Counted from the first letter of the stretch, positions 54,846-64,000 are shown. The stretch: 64,000 nt of DNA from Ruegeria marisrubri (GCF_001507595.1 NZ_LQBQ01000023.1:124001-188000); one strand, 5' to 3'. The notes: generated from the sequence alone by a model not told the origin. Numbers and translations: made by a program.

Positions 54846-56602
54846 GTCACACCAACCGGGTTGCCGCCCGCCCGTCGGATCTGCTGATAGTTCTGAACCA
54901 CGTCGGCCAGAACCTTCTCCCGCGGACCCCAGGCCTTGCGCATTCCGCCCTCAAGCACCAGCAGCAGGTCGCATTCCATGATCGCCGCCGGCCTGTGTGC
55001 CATGATGAGCACCGAGCGCCCCTCTTCCTTCATCTGACGGATCGCTTTGTTGAGCGCGACCGAACCCTCGTTGTCGAGGCTGGAATTGGGCTCGTCCAGA
55101 ACCAGAAGCACCGGGTCGTCATACATGGCCCGGGCCAGGCCGATGCGCTGAATCTGGCCACCTGACAGCTGACCGCCCGCGACAGAGACCGGGGTGTCGT
55201 AGCCGTCCGGCAGTTGCAGGATCATGTCATGCGCAGCCGCCTTCTTTGCCGCTTCGACCACCTTGGCATCGTCCGGTGTCAGGCTCAGCCGGGCGATGTT
55301 CTCTGCGATGGTTCCGTCAAACAGCTGCACCCTCTGCGGCAGGTAACCGATGTAGCGCGCCAGTGCCTCGGGCGCGTATTGCTCGATCGGCGCCCCGTCC
55401 AGGCGAATCCTGCCGCCCGAGGCGGGCCAGACTCCGGTCAGCGCGCGGGCCAGCGTCGACTTGCCCGAGCCCGAAGGGCCAATCACCCCGACAGCCTGCC
55501 CCGGTTGCAACTCGAAGCTGACCAACCGCAATGCGGCCTGGGTTGCGCCCGGCGGCACGATGGTAAGCTGCTGCACCTCGAGCCGGGCCTGTGGTCGGGG
55601 CAATTCCGTCCGCGACGGCTCTTCAGGTATTGCCGACAACAGTTGAGCCAGGGCATTCCAACCATGTCTGGCGCGCTGCACCAAGGGCCATTGGCCGATC
55701 ACAAGATCCACCGGGGCCAACGCCCGCCCCAGCAGGATCGAAGCTGCGATCATCGCTCCGGGAGTCAACTGGCCACGCAACACGAGAAACGCGCCCAGGC
55801 CCAGCATCGTGGACTGCAGGAAAAGCCTGAAGGTCTTTGATGTCGACGCGAAACTGCCGCCCATGTCATTGGCACGCAGCCCCTCCTTCAGTGCGGTTTT
55901 CCGAGCGAGGTACCAGCGGCTGAAGAAGTTCTCCTGCATTCCCAGACCGCGTATCATTTCGGCTTCGGTCACCAGATGTTCCGCCATCCGGTCGGATGCA
56001 TTCCTTGCCGTCCCGGCCTTCGCCTGTGCCGCGCGGGTTGTGATCTGGTTCAAACCCGTGACGAAAATCAGAACGCCGCCTCCGACAACGGCCAGCAGGC
56101 CCAGCCAAGGGTGAAAAATCGAGATGCCGACAAGAAACACGGGTGTCCAGGGCAGGTCGAACAGAGCGGCAAATACCTGCGAAGCATAAAAGGTTTGCAC
56201 CGCTTCGAGGTTCTTGAGCTGGTTTTCGCTCTCGCGCGGATCGGGGCTGCGGATCGTCTTGCGAAGAACCGCGTCGAAAACCCGCCTGTCGAGCAGCGTC
56301 TGAAAGCGGGCGCCAACCCGCGCCAGGACCCTGCCGCGCGCCCATTCCAATATCCCCATCATGAGGAACAGGAACGCCATCAGCACGACAAGCGCCGCCA
56401 GCGTTTCCTCAGACCGGCTGCCGAGAACGCGGTCATAGATCTGGAGCATGAAGATCGGCCCGGTCAGCATCAGCAAATTGACGAAAACGCTGAACAGGCC
56501 CACGCACCAAAGCAAAGCGCGACTTTTACGACGGGCTTCCCGCAGTTCTGTTAACCCTGAAGCGCGGTCACTTGTCAGCATCCGCTTGTTCCACTCAATC
56601 AC
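54842..56602 (-). CDS. Type I secretion ABC permease/ATPase (PrtD/HlyB family)
   Basis: A 586-residue half-transporter with an N-terminal six-helix membrane domain ([30 protein letters not shown] as in PrtD) and a C-terminal ATPase: Walker [10 protein letters not shown], signature [14 protein letters not shown], Walker [14 protein letters not shown]. It has no N-terminal C39 peptidase, so it fits exporters of RTX-type proteins with uncleaved C-terminal signals. A start at 56581 is an alternative. No RTX substrate gene is adjacent. Confidence 0.92.
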   Translation of the reverse strand: MIEWNKRMLTSDRASGLTELREARRKSRALLWCVGLFSVFVNLLMLTGPIFMLQIYDRVLGSRSEETLAALVVLMAFLFLMMGILEWARGRVLARVGARFQTLLDRRVFDAVLRKTIRSPDPRESENQLKNLEAVQTFYASQVFAALFDLPWTPVFLVGISIFHPWLGLLAVVGGGVLIFVTGLNQITTRAAQAKAGTARNASDRMAEHLVTEAEMIRGLGMQENFFSRWYLARKTALKEGLRANDMGGSFASTSKTFRLFLQSTMLGLGAFLVLRGQLTPGAMIAASILLGRALAPVDLVIGQWPLVQRARHGWNALAQLLSAIPEEPSRTELPRPQARLEVQQLTIVPPGATQAALRLVSFELQPGQAVGVIGPSGSGKSTLARALTGVWPASGGRIRLDGAPIEQYAPEALARYIGYLPQRVQLFDGTIAENIARLSLTPDDAKVVEAAKKAAAHDMILQLPDGYDTPVSVAGGQLSGGQIQRIGLARAMYDDPVLLVLDEPNSSLDNEGSVALNKAIRQMKEEGRSVLIMAHRPAAIMECDLLLVLEGGMRKAWGPREKVLADVVQNYQQIRRAGGNPVGVT

Positions 56603-56857
56603 TGGTCGGCAAATGGTCCACCGAAATCAACGCTGTTGCGACCATGGCACACTAAAAATTACCCCAAGACTAACAATAACATCGAAACATGTCATCTAGG
56701 TTGATGACTGACCTGCTGCCGGGAAAATCTCCAGCCGGGTGGTCCAAACACGCCGAGCAGGACATCCTTCCGTTTTCACGAACATAACGGCGGACCACTT
56801 CTGTGGGGGGAGGATCACCTGCGCACGGTCCATTCCACGCCCAGTTCCTGCTGTTCC

Positions 56858-56980
56858 AAGCTCGGGATCGAGAAAGCGCGCATGTTGCCGATCCAGACAA
56901 ACATGAAGCTGATAGAGGTCGCCCTGGCCTGCGGATTCAACAGCCGGCCACTTTTCGAAAGTTTACAAAAGACACTACGG
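56858..56980 (+). pseudogene. Remnant of an AraC/GlxA-family transcriptional regulator
   Basis: Between the ABC gene and hemY the plus strand reads KLGIEKARMLPIQTNMKLIE followed by VALACGFNSRPLFESLQKTLR, which is the first-to-second helix-turn-helix region of AraC-family proteins (compare the usual ...ERARRLL..T...I.EVALACGF.S...F). There is no start codon, sensor domain or rest of the second HTH, so it is a decayed fragment of about 41 codons. The rest of the 460-bp spacer 56603-57064 shows no gene. Confidence 0.6.
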
Positions 56981-57064
56981 AATTGCTCCGAACGAAGAGA
57001 GGGGTGTCAATCTCATTGCCTGATCGAAGGTGCGGGGCAATTCCTCGCCGCATCATTCAGCCGG

Positions 57065-58564
57065 TTACGTCCGGTTCTCATCTCCGACCAGTTCAACGTC
57101 CGCTTCGATCACGTCCGCTTCCGTGGACTCGGCATCTTCCTCTTGGGACTCGCCAGCGTCCGGCTCCGATTCTTCGGATTTGTCGTCCAAGGCGCCGACG
57201 ATCAGCGGCAGCATGTGAACACCGGTGGCCGATGCGATCTCGGGTGTTTGCGGAGTCTGCCAGCTGAGCGTGTCGAAACTGTTGCAGTTCTGGCAGACCG
57301 GCGCCCATTCGGCGTGAATGTCATGACAGTTGTCGCAGACCCACTGAGGCCCACGCGGCGCATTCAAGGCTTTGGCGAGCCAGCCCTGCACCACCGCATC
57401 CGACGCACCTTCGCCCCGCTCGATCGCGGCCATCAGCGTGTAAGCCCGCGCATCGGCCTGGTTCTCGATCAGGTTGCCCAGCGCACGGCGTGCCTCGGGG
57501 AAATCCTCGGCCACGATATTGAGCTCGGCCAGGATCAGGCGGGTTTCGGGGTGATCGGGGTGGACCCGGGTCAGCGCGGTAAAGCGGCGGACGCGTTCCT
57601 CGGGTGTTTCATTGGGCTCGATCTCCGCAAAGGCATGCGCCAGATCCGGGTGCGGCTGCGCTTCCCAGGCCTTTTTCAGTATCTTGGTGGCATAGCGTGG
57701 CTTGCCCTTGGCAATATAGGCGCGGGCGGCCATCGCGGCGGCGGGAACCAGATCCGGTGACAGGCGATTTGCCTCGATGGCTTTTTCCTGCTGTTCGATG
57801 GTCGCAGTCTCGTCCAGCAGGGTCTTGGCCTCGGACAGGGCCAGCACCGCGTCGCGGCGCTTGTAGACATCACGCGGAAGCGTTCCGGCCTTCAGTTTGG
57901 CAGTCAGAGTCGACCGCGCGCCCGCCCAGTCCTGCGCCTTGGTCTGAAGTTGCAGCAGGACGTCCTGAGTTTCCGCGTGGCGCGGCTTGAGCGCCAGCGC
58001 CTTTTCGGCCAGCTTGCGTGCGGTTTCGTCGTCGCCCTCGGCCAGTTTCTGCTTCATGATCCCGCGCACCCCGACAAAGCGGGTGGACGGGTCGGTGATC
58101 AGTTTCTTGTAGGCGTCCGACGCCTTTTTGGTGTTACCGGCCATCTCGGCGGCCTGCGCCACAAGAAGATTGGTCAATTCGGGCTTGTTCAGCAGCTTTT
58201 CGGCCTTGGCCGCCCGGGTCAGGGCAAGCCGGCCTTCGCCAGAGGCCAGCGCCATCAAGGCGTCCGCCAGGGCCTGATATCCCCTGCGTTCGCGGCCGCG
58301 GTCGAAATAGCGCGACAGCGCGGTTTCATCGCCATTGAGAAACTTGAGCGTGGCCACAAGCAGGGTCAGCAGCTTGAAGAACAGCCAGACCAGGAACACC
58401 AGCACCAGGAAGGCAATGACCGATTGCAGCGGCCCCAAGGTATATTCGGTGCCCGCGACCGTGATCTGAACGCCACCGCTGGTTTCCATCAGCAACCCGG
58501 CGCCAAAGGCCAGCAGGCCGACGATTGCCACAAAAACCAGTATCTTCAGCAGTGACCAAAGCAT
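57065..58564 (-). CDS. hemY: HemY-type membrane TPR protein
   Basis: A 499-residue protein with two N-terminal membrane helices (about residues 5-25 and 45-70) and a long TPR region (SDAYKKLITDPSTRFVGVRG is the HemY block), ending in an acidic tail. The C-terminal part has CDNC (410-413) and CQNC (424-427), a zinc-ribbon-like pair reminiscent of LapB/YciM. HemY proteins accompany porphyrin synthesis genes but lack enzyme activity; hemD lies two genes upstream, supporting the name. Confidence 0.88.
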   Translation of the reverse strand: MLWSLLKILVFVAIVGLLAFGAGLLMETSGGVQITVAGTEYTLGPLQSVIAFLVLVFLVWLFFKLLTLLVATLKFLNGDETALSRYFDRGRERRGYQALADALMALASGEGRLALTRAAKAEKLLNKPELTNLLVAQAAEMAGNTKKASDAYKKLITDPSTRFVGVRGIMKQKLAEGDDETARKLAEKALALKPRHAETQDVLLQLQTKAQDWAGARSTLTAKLKAGTLPRDVYKRRDAVLALSEAKTLLDETATIEQQEKAIEANRLSPDLVPAAAMAARAYIAKGKPRYATKILKKAWEAQPHPDLAHAFAEIEPNETPEERVRRFTALTRVHPDHPETRLILAELNIVAEDFPEARRALGNLIENQADARAYTLMAAIERGEGASDAVVQGWLAKALNAPRGPQWVCDNCHDIHAEWAPVCQNCNSFDTLSWQTPQTPEIASATGVHMLPLIVGALDDKSEESEPDAGESQEEDAESTEADVIEADVELVGDENRT

Positions 58565-58574
58565 GGCAGGCCCC

Positions 58575-59765
58575 TCAGTTCGTGTTCAAGCTTTGCGCAA
58601 GCGCATCCGCGGCTACGATTGCCGCCTGTCGTGTACGGGCCTTGCTGACCCAATCCGCCAGCGCGGGTTGCGCGGCTTCTGGCAAGGCGTCCAGTTCATT
58701 CAACGCCGCAGGCACGTCGCCGGCGATCAGGGCCGCTTCTGCCCGTGAAAGGATCGCGTCAGGATCATCGCCGTCGCGCGGGGCCACTGATCTGGCACCC
58801 GTCTGGCGTTGCAGGAAAGCGACCAGCCCCGTGCCCTTTTCCGCCTCGCGGGCATCGGCCAGCGCCGCACGCGCCGCGGGCGGGAACTCGTCCTGCAGCG
58901 CGGTCAGTGTCGGAATGCCCGTGGTTGCGTGGGCGGCCAGTTCGTCCGGCACGCTCATGCCGCCGGCTTCAAGCTCGGCCACCAGGTCCGCATAGGACGC
59001 CCCGGAATCCAGTTTCACCTGAAGACGGGAAATCGTCGCCGCATTGGCGGCTGTCTGTGCATCGGCGGCCGCCTTGGCCTCGAGCGCCTGCGCCTCGGCC
59101 ACCATCTTTTCGACTTCGGCCCTCTGAGCCGCCAGCGACTCGCGCAACCTGTTCAGTTCCTGTTCATAGGCTGCGACCGCCTCGGGCGAGGCGCCCTCGG
59201 TGATCGGGCGCTTTTCCAGTTCGGTCAGGCGCTGCTGCAGCGGCTCGACCGAAGCTGCCAGCGCATCCAGGCCGGACCGCAGCGTCTCCAGCTCGGCCAG
59301 AGCCGGTGAAATCTTGTCCGACAGGTCAGAAACAGCGCCGGGCAGGGCGGTCAATTCGGGAATCTCGGCCACGGCTTGCTCAAGACCCGCAATCCGTGCG
59401 TCCTGTTCGGCCAGCGCCGCCTCGAGCGCCGCGATCTGGTCGTCGGTATTCGATCCTCCGGGCAGGATCATGTCGCTGCGCCCGGCGGCAAAGCCCAGCG
59501 CGGCCGCGATCACGCCACCCAGAAGGGCAGGAATGAAACCGCCGCGCTTTTCGACGGTGCGTTCGACGATCTTTTCCTCGACGGCCGGAGCGGCTTCGGC
59601 TTCGGCTTCGGCTTCGGCTTCGGCTTCGGCTTCGGAGGTGGATTCCTCGGTCACCGCTTTTTCGTCAAGGGCCTGTTCAGCCTCTTCGGCCTTGCCCTTG
59701 TCGATTTCGGTTTCCGGCTTTGGGTCGGTTCCCGGTTCCTGATCGGTATCCTTCTTATCAGCCAC
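58575..59765 (-). CDS. Mitofilin-like (COG4223) inner-membrane protein
   Basis: A 396-residue protein with an acidic, repeat-rich cytoplasmic N terminus including (EA)7, a single membrane helix (FIPALLGGVIAAALGFAAG), a long periplasmic coiled coil (about residues 105-260) and a C-terminal mitofilin-like domain (ATTGIPTLTALQDEFPPAAR, then DGDDPDAILSRAEAALIAGD). Alphaproteobacterial mitofilin homologues sit exactly between hemD and hemY, as here, and are implicated in membrane curvature. It is 10 bp upstream of hemY and probably co-transcribed. Confidence 0.88.
   Translation of the reverse strand: MADKKDTDQEPGTDPKPETEIDKGKAEEAEQALDEKAVTEESTSEAEAEAEAEAEAEAAPAVEEKIVERTVEKRGGFIPALLGGVIAAALGFAAGRSDMILPGGSNTDDQIAALEAALAEQDARIAGLEQAVAEIPELTALPGAVSDLSDKISPALAELETLRSGLDALAASVEPLQQRLTELEKRPITEGASPEAVAAYEQELNRLRESLAAQRAEVEKMVAEAQALEAKAAADAQTAANAATISRLQVKLDSGASYADLVAELEAGGMSVPDELAAHATTGIPTLTALQDEFPPAARAALADAREAEKGTGLVAFLQRQTGARSVAPRDGDDPDAILSRAEAALIAGDVPAALNELDALPEAAQPALADWVSKARTRQAAIVAADALAQSLNTN
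59592..59633 (-). repeat. Seven tandem hexanucleotides in the mitofilin-like gene
   Basis: GGCTTC is repeated seven times on the plus strand, encoding (EA)7 on the minus strand. As the unit is six bases, changes in copy number would keep the frame and only alter the length of the acidic N-terminal tract. Confidence 0.9.
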
Positions 59766-59815
59766 CGTTAATGCCCTTTCGATTCCAAATAGCCTGAACT
59801 ACAGACCAAAGCAGG

Positions 59816-60541
59816 TTAATCCGCGTCCCCGACACCCTCAAGCCGCATCGCGTGTTTCACGAGCTTCCTGACCGCCTTGCCCATCTGTTCCGAATTGGGT
59901 TGTTTCGCGATCTTCAGACAATGAAAGTTCATCGATTCAAGGGGTTCCGCGGCTGCCTCGCTGATTGCGGCCAACATCAACGGAACCGACCCGGACCACA
60001 GGTCGGCAAATTGTCGCGCCGTCCTCGGAGAGAACACGGGGGCAATCACCGGCTGGTCGCCCAGCATCGCCTCTGTCGCCTCATCCGAAAAAGGCAGCAA
60101 AAGCTGCCGATAGATCGCCTGATCCCGCACCGTCAGCCCCGATTGCGTCAGCCGCTCGGCCAGGTTGCCTCGGCTGTGTTCGCCTCTCAGATGCAAAAGC
60201 GGGCCAGGCGGTCTGCGGCGCAGAAGGTTCGCGAAAAGCGCCTCGGCCGTTTCACCTGCCATTTCGGCCTGCCAGCCCGCCCTGGCCGCGGTTGCCGTGG
60301 TCACCTCTCCGACGCAATAGGCAGGCAACGACCTGTCACCCGTCAAACGTGCGGCGGCCTGAACCCCGTTCGCCGAGGTAAAGATCAGCCCGCCATGACC
60401 CGACATCCCTATCTTTCCCTCAATCGGGCGGATGTCGAGCAACGGAGAATAGATGACCTTCACCCGCTCAAGCACTTTGGGCGGCAGTTGCGCGACAAAC
60501 CTCTCCGAGGCGGCGCGGGGGCGGGTCATCAGCAGGTACAT
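59816..60541 (-). CDS. hemD: Uroporphyrinogen-III synthase HemD
   Basis: A 241-residue enzyme that cyclises hydroxymethylbilane with ring-D inversion in heme synthesis. It starts [20 protein letters not shown] and has the usual ...[31 protein letters not shown] and [13 protein letters not shown] segments of this poorly conserved family. The ATG at 60541 gives the normal length; the longer frame to 60676 overlaps the tsaD promoter and start. It is divergent from tsaD. Confidence 0.88.
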   Translation of the reverse strand: MYLLMTRPRAASERFVAQLPPKVLERVKVIYSPLLDIRPIEGKIGMSGHGGLIFTSANGVQAAARLTGDRSLPAYCVGEVTTATAARAGWQAEMAGETAEALFANLLRRRPPGPLLHLRGEHSRGNLAERLTQSGLTVRDQAIYRQLLLPFSDEATEAMLGDQPVIAPVFSPRTARQFADLWSGSVPLMLAAISEAAAEPLESMNFHCLKIAKQPNSEQMGKAVRKLVKHAMRLEGVGDAD

Positions 60542-60626
60542 CGGGCGATGCCTTCGACCTCGGGATTGTTTGACTGCGCGTGGGGTGATACCCCGCTGTG
60601 CAACCATCATGCAACGGTTAAACGGA

Positions 60627-61724
60627 ATGGCGCAAACACTAACGATACTCGGACTGGAAAGCAGCTGCGACGACACCGCGGCCGCGGTTGTCCGGCAGAC
60701 CGAGGGCGAACCGGCGCAGGTTCTGTCCTCGATCGTTCATGGCCAGACCGAATTGCACAGCGCCTATGGCGGCGTGGTGCCCGAGATCGCGGCGCGCGCC
60801 CATGCCGAAAAGCTGGATATCTGCGTCCGGCAGGCGCTGGAGGAGGCCGGGCTGGAACTGGCCGATCTGGACGCCATCGCCGTGACTGCCGGACCCGGCC
60901 TGATTGGCGGCGTCATGTCGGGCGTGATGTGCGCCAAGGGTCTGAGCGCGGCGACAGGCCTGCCCCTGATCGGCGTCAACCATCTGGCCGGCCACGCCCT
61001 GACCCCCCGCCTGACCGACGCCATCGCCTATCCCTACCTGATGCTGCTGGTCTCGGGTGGCCACTGCCAATACCTGATCGTCCACGGGCCCGAGCAGTTC
61101 ACCCGCCTCGGCGGCACCATCGACGACGCGCCGGGCGAGGCCTTTGACAAGACCGCCCGCCTTCTGGGCCTGCCACAACCCGGCGGCCCCTCGGTCGAGG
61201 CCGAGGCGCGCGAGGGCGACCCCGACCGGTTCCGCTTTCCGCGCCCGCTGCTTGATCGCCCCGACTGCAACCTGTCCTTTTCCGGGCTCAAGACAGCCCT
61301 GATGCGGATGCGCGATCAGATCGTTGCCGAAAAGGGTGGGCTGACCCGGCAGGACCGGGCCGACCTCTGCGCCGGGTTCCAGCAGGCCATCGTCGAGACA
61401 CTGGCCGAGAAAACGCGACGCGCGCTCAGCCGCTACATGGAAGAAAACCCGCCCGAGCCGGTGGTCGCCGTCGCCGGTGGGGTGGCCGCAAACACCGCCA
61501 TTCGGTCCGCGTTAGAGTCTGTTTGCGCGGAACAGGGCGCGAAATTCACCGCGCCGCCGCACAGCCTGTGCACGGACAACGCCGCCATGATCGCCTATGC
61601 CGGACTCGAGAGGTTCCGCACGGGCGCCCGCGACGGGCTTGACCTGACCGCCCGCCCGCGCTGGCCTCTGGACAAGAGCAGCCCGGCGCTGCTGGGCAGC
61701 GGCAAGAAGGGGGCCAAGGCATGA
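60627..61724 (+). CDS. tsaD: tRNA N6-adenosine threonylcarbamoyltransferase TsaD
   Basis: A 365-residue ASKHA-fold enzyme completing t6A37 on ANN-decoding tRNAs. Blocks: [21 protein letters not shown] for metal binding, [61 protein letters not shown], and [14 protein letters not shown]. An in-frame ATG at 60609 is possible; 60627 gives the typical start [14 protein letters not shown]. It overlaps gpsA by four bases. Confidence 0.96.
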   Translation: MAQTLTILGLESSCDDTAAAVVRQTEGEPAQVLSSIVHGQTELHSAYGGVVPEIAARAHAEKLDICVRQALEEAGLELADLDAIAVTAGPGLIGGVMSGVMCAKGLSAATGLPLIGVNHLAGHALTPRLTDAIAYPYLMLLVSGGHCQYLIVHGPEQFTRLGGTIDDAPGEAFDKTARLLGLPQPGGPSVEAEAREGDPDRFRFPRPLLDRPDCNLSFSGLKTALMRMRDQIVAEKGGLTRQDRADLCAGFQQAIVETLAEKTRRALSRYMEENPPEPVVAVAGGVAANTAIRSALESVCAEQGAKFTAPPHSLCTDNAAMIAYAGLERFRTGARDGLDLTARPRWPLDKSSPALLGSGKKGAKA

Positions 61725-62683
61725 GTGTCGCCGTGTTGGGTTCGGGTGCCTTTGGCACCGCACTGGCGGTTTCGCTTGCGGGCAAGGGGCCGGTGACCTT
61801 GTGGGCGCGCTCCGCCGAACAGGCCGAGCTGATGCAGACCGGCCGCGAAAACGCGCTGCGCCTGCCGGGGGTGCGCCTGCCCGACTCGCTGCGCGTCACC
61901 GCCGATATTGCCGACGTGCAGGCCTGCGAGACGGTGCTGCTGGCCGTGCCCATGCAAAAACTGCGCCAGGCGCTTGCCGATCACACCGAGGCCCTGGGCC
62001 GTCATGTTCTGGTCGCCTGCTGCAAGGGGATCGAGCTGAAAACCGGGATGGGGCCGGTCTCCATCATTTCCGAGGTTCTGCCCGATGCCCGACCGGCGCT
62101 TCTGACCGGCCCCAGCTTTGCGCAGGACATCGCGCGCGGCCTGCCGACCGCCCTGACGCTTGCCTGCGCCGAGGCCGATCTGAGCGCGGCGCTGCAGGAG
62201 GAACTGACCACCGCCAACCTACGGCTCTATCGCACGACCGACACGATCGGCGCCGAGCTGGGCGGCGCACTCAAGAATGTCATGGCCATCGCCTGTGGCG
62301 CGGTGATCGGGGCCGGCTTGGGCGAGAGCGCGCGGGCGGCCCTGATGACGCGCGGCTATGCCGAGATGCAGCGCATGGCGCTGGCGCTCGGTGCCCAGGC
62401 CGAGACCCTTGCCGGGCTCAGCGGTTTTGGCGACCTGGCGCTGACCTGCACCTCGGAGCTTTCGCGCAACTACCGGCTCGGGCTCGCCCTCGGCCGGGGT
62501 GAGTCGTTCGATCCGTCGATCACCGTCGAAGGCGTCGCGACCGCCCACGCCGTCAATGCCAAGGCCCTCGAATTGGGGCTGGACATGCCGATTACCCGCT
62601 GTGTCACCGGCCTGGTGGATCACAGCCTGACCCTGAACGACGCCATGGCCCAGCTGCTGGCGCGCCCCCTGAAGGAGGAATGA
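61721..62683 (+). CDS. gpsA: Glycerol-3-phosphate dehydrogenase [NAD(P)+] GpsA
   Basis: A 320-residue enzyme making sn-glycerol 3-phosphate for phospholipids. The dinucleotide fold is [20 protein letters not shown]; further blocks are [40 protein letters not shown] with the catalytic Lys, and [20 protein letters not shown]. It is coupled to tsaD by an ATGA overlap and followed one base later by the YciI gene. Confidence 0.96.
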   Translation: MSVAVLGSGAFGTALAVSLAGKGPVTLWARSAEQAELMQTGRENALRLPGVRLPDSLRVTADIADVQACETVLLAVPMQKLRQALADHTEALGRHVLVACCKGIELKTGMGPVSIISEVLPDARPALLTGPSFAQDIARGLPTALTLACAEADLSAALQEELTTANLRLYRTTDTIGAELGGALKNVMAIACGAVIGAGLGESARAALMTRGYAEMQRMALALGAQAETLAGLSGFGDLALTCTSELSRNYRLGLALGRGESFDPSITVEGVATAHAVNAKALELGLDMPITRCVTGLVDHSLTLNDAMAQLLARPLKEE

Positions 62684-62684
62684 C

Positions 62685-62954
62685 ATGCTGATAGCCCTGA
62701 TTGCCCGCGACAAGGAGGGCGCCCTGCAAACCCGTCTCGACAACCGTGCTACGCATCTCGCCTATATCGAGGAAACCGGTGTGGTCTCGCAGGCCGGGCC
62801 TTTGCTGGATGGCGACCAGATGATCGGGTCGCTCGTCATTCTGGATGTCGAGGACATGGCGGCGGCGCAACGCTGGGCCGACAATGACCCCTACGCCAAG
62901 GCAGGCCTGTTCCAGTCGGTCGAGCTGATCCCGTGGAAAAAGGTGATCGGCTGA
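62685..62954 (+). CDS. YciI-like protein
   Basis: An 89-residue ferredoxin-like-fold protein. It starts MLIALIARDKEGALQTRLDN and has THLAYIEE and VSQAGPLLDGDQMIGSLVIL, the YciI signature with the conserved His and the G-P-L loop, ending in AGLFQSVELIPWKKVIG. The biochemical role of most YciI proteins is unknown. It is part of the tsaD-gpsA-yciI-EVE unit, with an AAGGAGG site within the end of gpsA. Confidence 0.9.
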   Translation: MLIALIARDKEGALQTRLDNRATHLAYIEETGVVSQAGPLLDGDQMIGSLVILDVEDMAAAQRWADNDPYAKAGLFQSVELIPWKKVIG

Positions 62955-63376
62955 TGGCCTACTGGCTTTTCAAATCCGAACCCTCGACCTGGAGCTGGGA
63001 TCAGCAGGTCGCCAAGGGCGACGCGGGCGAGGAATGGGACGGCGTGCGCAACTATCAGGCTCGCAATTTCATGCGCCAGATGAAGCTGGGCGACCGCGGA
63101 TTCTTTTACCATTCGCAGAAGGACAAGGCGATCGTCGGTATCGTCGAGGTCTGCGCCGAGGCACATCGCGACAGCACCACCGATGACGACCGCTGGGAAT
63201 GCGTGGATATCAAGGCGGTGCGGCCCTTCGAAACCCCTGTGACGCTCGAGCAGATCAAGGCCGACCCAAGGTTGGCAGACATGGTGCTGGTGAAGAATTC
63301 GCGCCTGTCAGTGCAGCCTGTCACCGAGGCCGAATGGGCGGCGATCTGCGAACTGGGGCAGACAAGACCCGATTGA
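62954..63376 (+). CDS. EVE (PUA-like) domain protein
   Basis: A 140-residue protein almost entirely made of an EVE domain: MAYWLFKSEPSTWSWDQQ, GVRNYQARNFMRQMKLGDRG, FFYHSQKDKAIVGIVEV and WECVDIKAVRPFETPV. EVE domains bind modified bases in RNA or DNA. The ATG shares a base with the YciI stop (TGATG); the frame is open from 62933. It is the last gene of the unit. Confidence 0.92.
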   Translation: MAYWLFKSEPSTWSWDQQVAKGDAGEEWDGVRNYQARNFMRQMKLGDRGFFYHSQKDKAIVGIVEVCAEAHRDSTTDDDRWECVDIKAVRPFETPVTLEQIKADPRLADMVLVKNSRLSVQPVTEAEWAAICELGQTRPD

Positions 63377-63533
63377 TCGGACATTCCGTCAACCAAAGCC
63401 TAATGACCGAACCGTTACTGACGCTGTTCTGAAAGGAAAACGGGAAGGCCCCGACGACGCGGAACCTTCCCCACCCCGCGTGCTCCCTACCACCACACGC
63501 GAATTGAATTCTCTGGTTCCGACCGTCCTGGTC

Positions 63534-63572
63534 TTGCCCCCATGTCTAACCTGTTTCGGCAGGTTCGGGCAA
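63534..63572. other. Nested inverted repeats in the EVE/DUF2853 spacer
   Basis: AACCTG-TTTCGG-CAGGTT (63548-63565) is a perfect six-base hairpin, flanked by TTGCCC (63534-63539) and GGGCAA (63567-63572), which would pair outside it with an unequal internal bulge. It may be a structured RNA or a transcription pause; no T-run follows. The spacer 63377-63643 holds no gene, and a further GGGAAGG / CCTTCCC pair (63442-63471) follows the EVE gene. Confidence 0.35.
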
Positions 63573-63606
63573 ACTGTAAGTCCCTAGAATATAGCTAAAA
63601 TCGTCA

Positions 63607-63628
63607 GCGCCCGCGGGATCGCGGGCGC
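63607..63628 (-). terminator. Terminator-like hairpin after the DUF2853 gene
   Basis: A perfect nine-base GC stem GCGCCCGCG / CGCGGGCGC with a four-base loop lies 16 bp downstream of the DUF2853 stop; on the minus strand it is followed by TGACGATTTTAG, a short T-run. Confidence 0.6.
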
Positions 63629-63643
63629 GTCCTGCCCGCCGGG

Positions 63644-63985
63644 TCAACCGTAGACGGATTCCTTTCCGAAATGCTTGGTCAGCATGTAATAGACGACCGC
63701 GCGATACTTGTTGCGCTCGGACTGGCCATAGGTGTCGATCACCTTGTTGATCGCCTCCATCAGTTCCGGCCCGTCGGACAGACCCAGTTTCTTGATCAGG
63801 AAGTTCTCCTTGACCGTCTCCAGCTCGCCTTCCTGCGTCGCGGCGACCGTGGATGCATCGGCGTCATAGATCGCCGGCCCGCAGCCGATGGTCACTTTGG
63901 TCAAAAGGTCCATGTCGGGTTCCATCCCGCATTTGTTTTTCAAGTCATCGGCATATTTTGCGATCAGTTCATCACGCTTGCCCAT
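63644..63985 (-). CDS. DUF2853 family protein
   Basis: A 113-residue small cytoplasmic protein. It starts MGKRDELIAKYADDLKNKCG, has the block MDLLTKVTIGCGPAIYDADA, and ends VIDTYGQSERNKYRAVVYYM followed by LTKHFGKESVYG; this pattern is the DUF2853 family, of unknown function. The ATG at 63985 has GGGAGAG seven to eight bases upstream. It is convergent with the EVE gene. Confidence 0.85.
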   Translation of the reverse strand: MGKRDELIAKYADDLKNKCGMEPDMDLLTKVTIGCGPAIYDADASTVAATQEGELETVKENFLIKKLGLSDGPELMEAINKVIDTYGQSERNKYRAVVYYMLTKHFGKESVYG

Positions 63986-64000
63986 CAAATCTCTCCCTGT

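Noticed and set aside
56670..56900. Minus-strand 76-codon frame upstream of the ABC gene
   Set aside because: No recognisable features; the opposite strand carries the AraC-like remnant over part of it.
59376..59771. Plus-strand frame with a striking GFGFGFGF repeat
   Set aside because: It is the reverse reading of the (EA)7 tract in the mitofilin-like gene; no start site or family similarity.

Overview
The window is one high-GC contig from an alphaproteobacterium. A roseobacter-type Rhodobacteraceae (Ruegeria-like) is the best guess. The evidence is the flagellar gene order and sequences, CtrA-like TTAR-N7-TTAA boxes, a glcDEF operon, a creatinase, a TMAO-respiration locus, methylated-amine flavoproteins and two copies of a GGAGTATTT-type intergenic repeat. 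The assignment is inference from family knowledge; no database search was run. No rRNA, tRNA, CRISPR array, intact transposase or prophage was seen, so this looks like chromosomal backbone with accessory metabolic blocks.

Layout. 1-9.5 kb: flagellar basal body, hook and motor genes. flgG(partial)-flgF-fliQ-fliE-flgC-flgB run leftward; fliI, motB and flgE-flgK-flgL-flgI run rightward. 9.7-10.8 kb: a small membrane-protein operon headed by an apparently frameshifted small gene. 11-14.1 kb: divergent creatinase and succinate-semialdehyde-type dehydrogenase with palindromes between them. 14.2-16.4 kb: small heat-shock protein and tandem trypsin-like exported proteases. 16.5-20.5 kb: glycolate oxidase glcD-glcE-glcF with an operator-like inverted repeat at its head. 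20.5-24.5 kb: DUF599 protein, a small exported protein, a flavodoxin-like protein, rlmH, rsfS and an MscS-type channel. 24.6-30.9 kb: leucine genes leuC, leuD and leuB, interrupted by hdeD-like, membrane and EEP-nuclease-like genes.

30.9-37.6 kb: a TetR regulator faces a four-gene operon of an MttB-family protein (apparently lacking about 105 core residues), two TMADH/dienoyl-CoA-reductase-like flavoproteins and a ProC-like reductase, suggesting demethylation of a quaternary or tertiary amine. 37.7-47.3 kb: torT, torS, torR and torA on alternating strands, then moeA-moaA for molybdenum cofactor. TorA carries a C-terminal c-type heme domain, and no torC or torD lies in the window. 47.4-52.7 kb: a membrane protein, then ugd, a manC-type gene and galU for nucleotide-sugar supply. 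53.3-56.6 kb: a small membrane protein and a type I secretion MFP/ABC pair. 56.6-64 kb: an AraC-family remnant, then hemY, a mitofilin-like gene and hemD, and divergently tsaD, gpsA, a YciI gene and an EVE gene, ending with DUF2853.

The most notable points are the internally shortened MttB-family gene, the TorA-cytochrome fusion, the phased TetR operator pair, the flavoprotein lacking one iron-sulfur Cys, and the conserved regulatory repeats before flagellar and glycolate genes.
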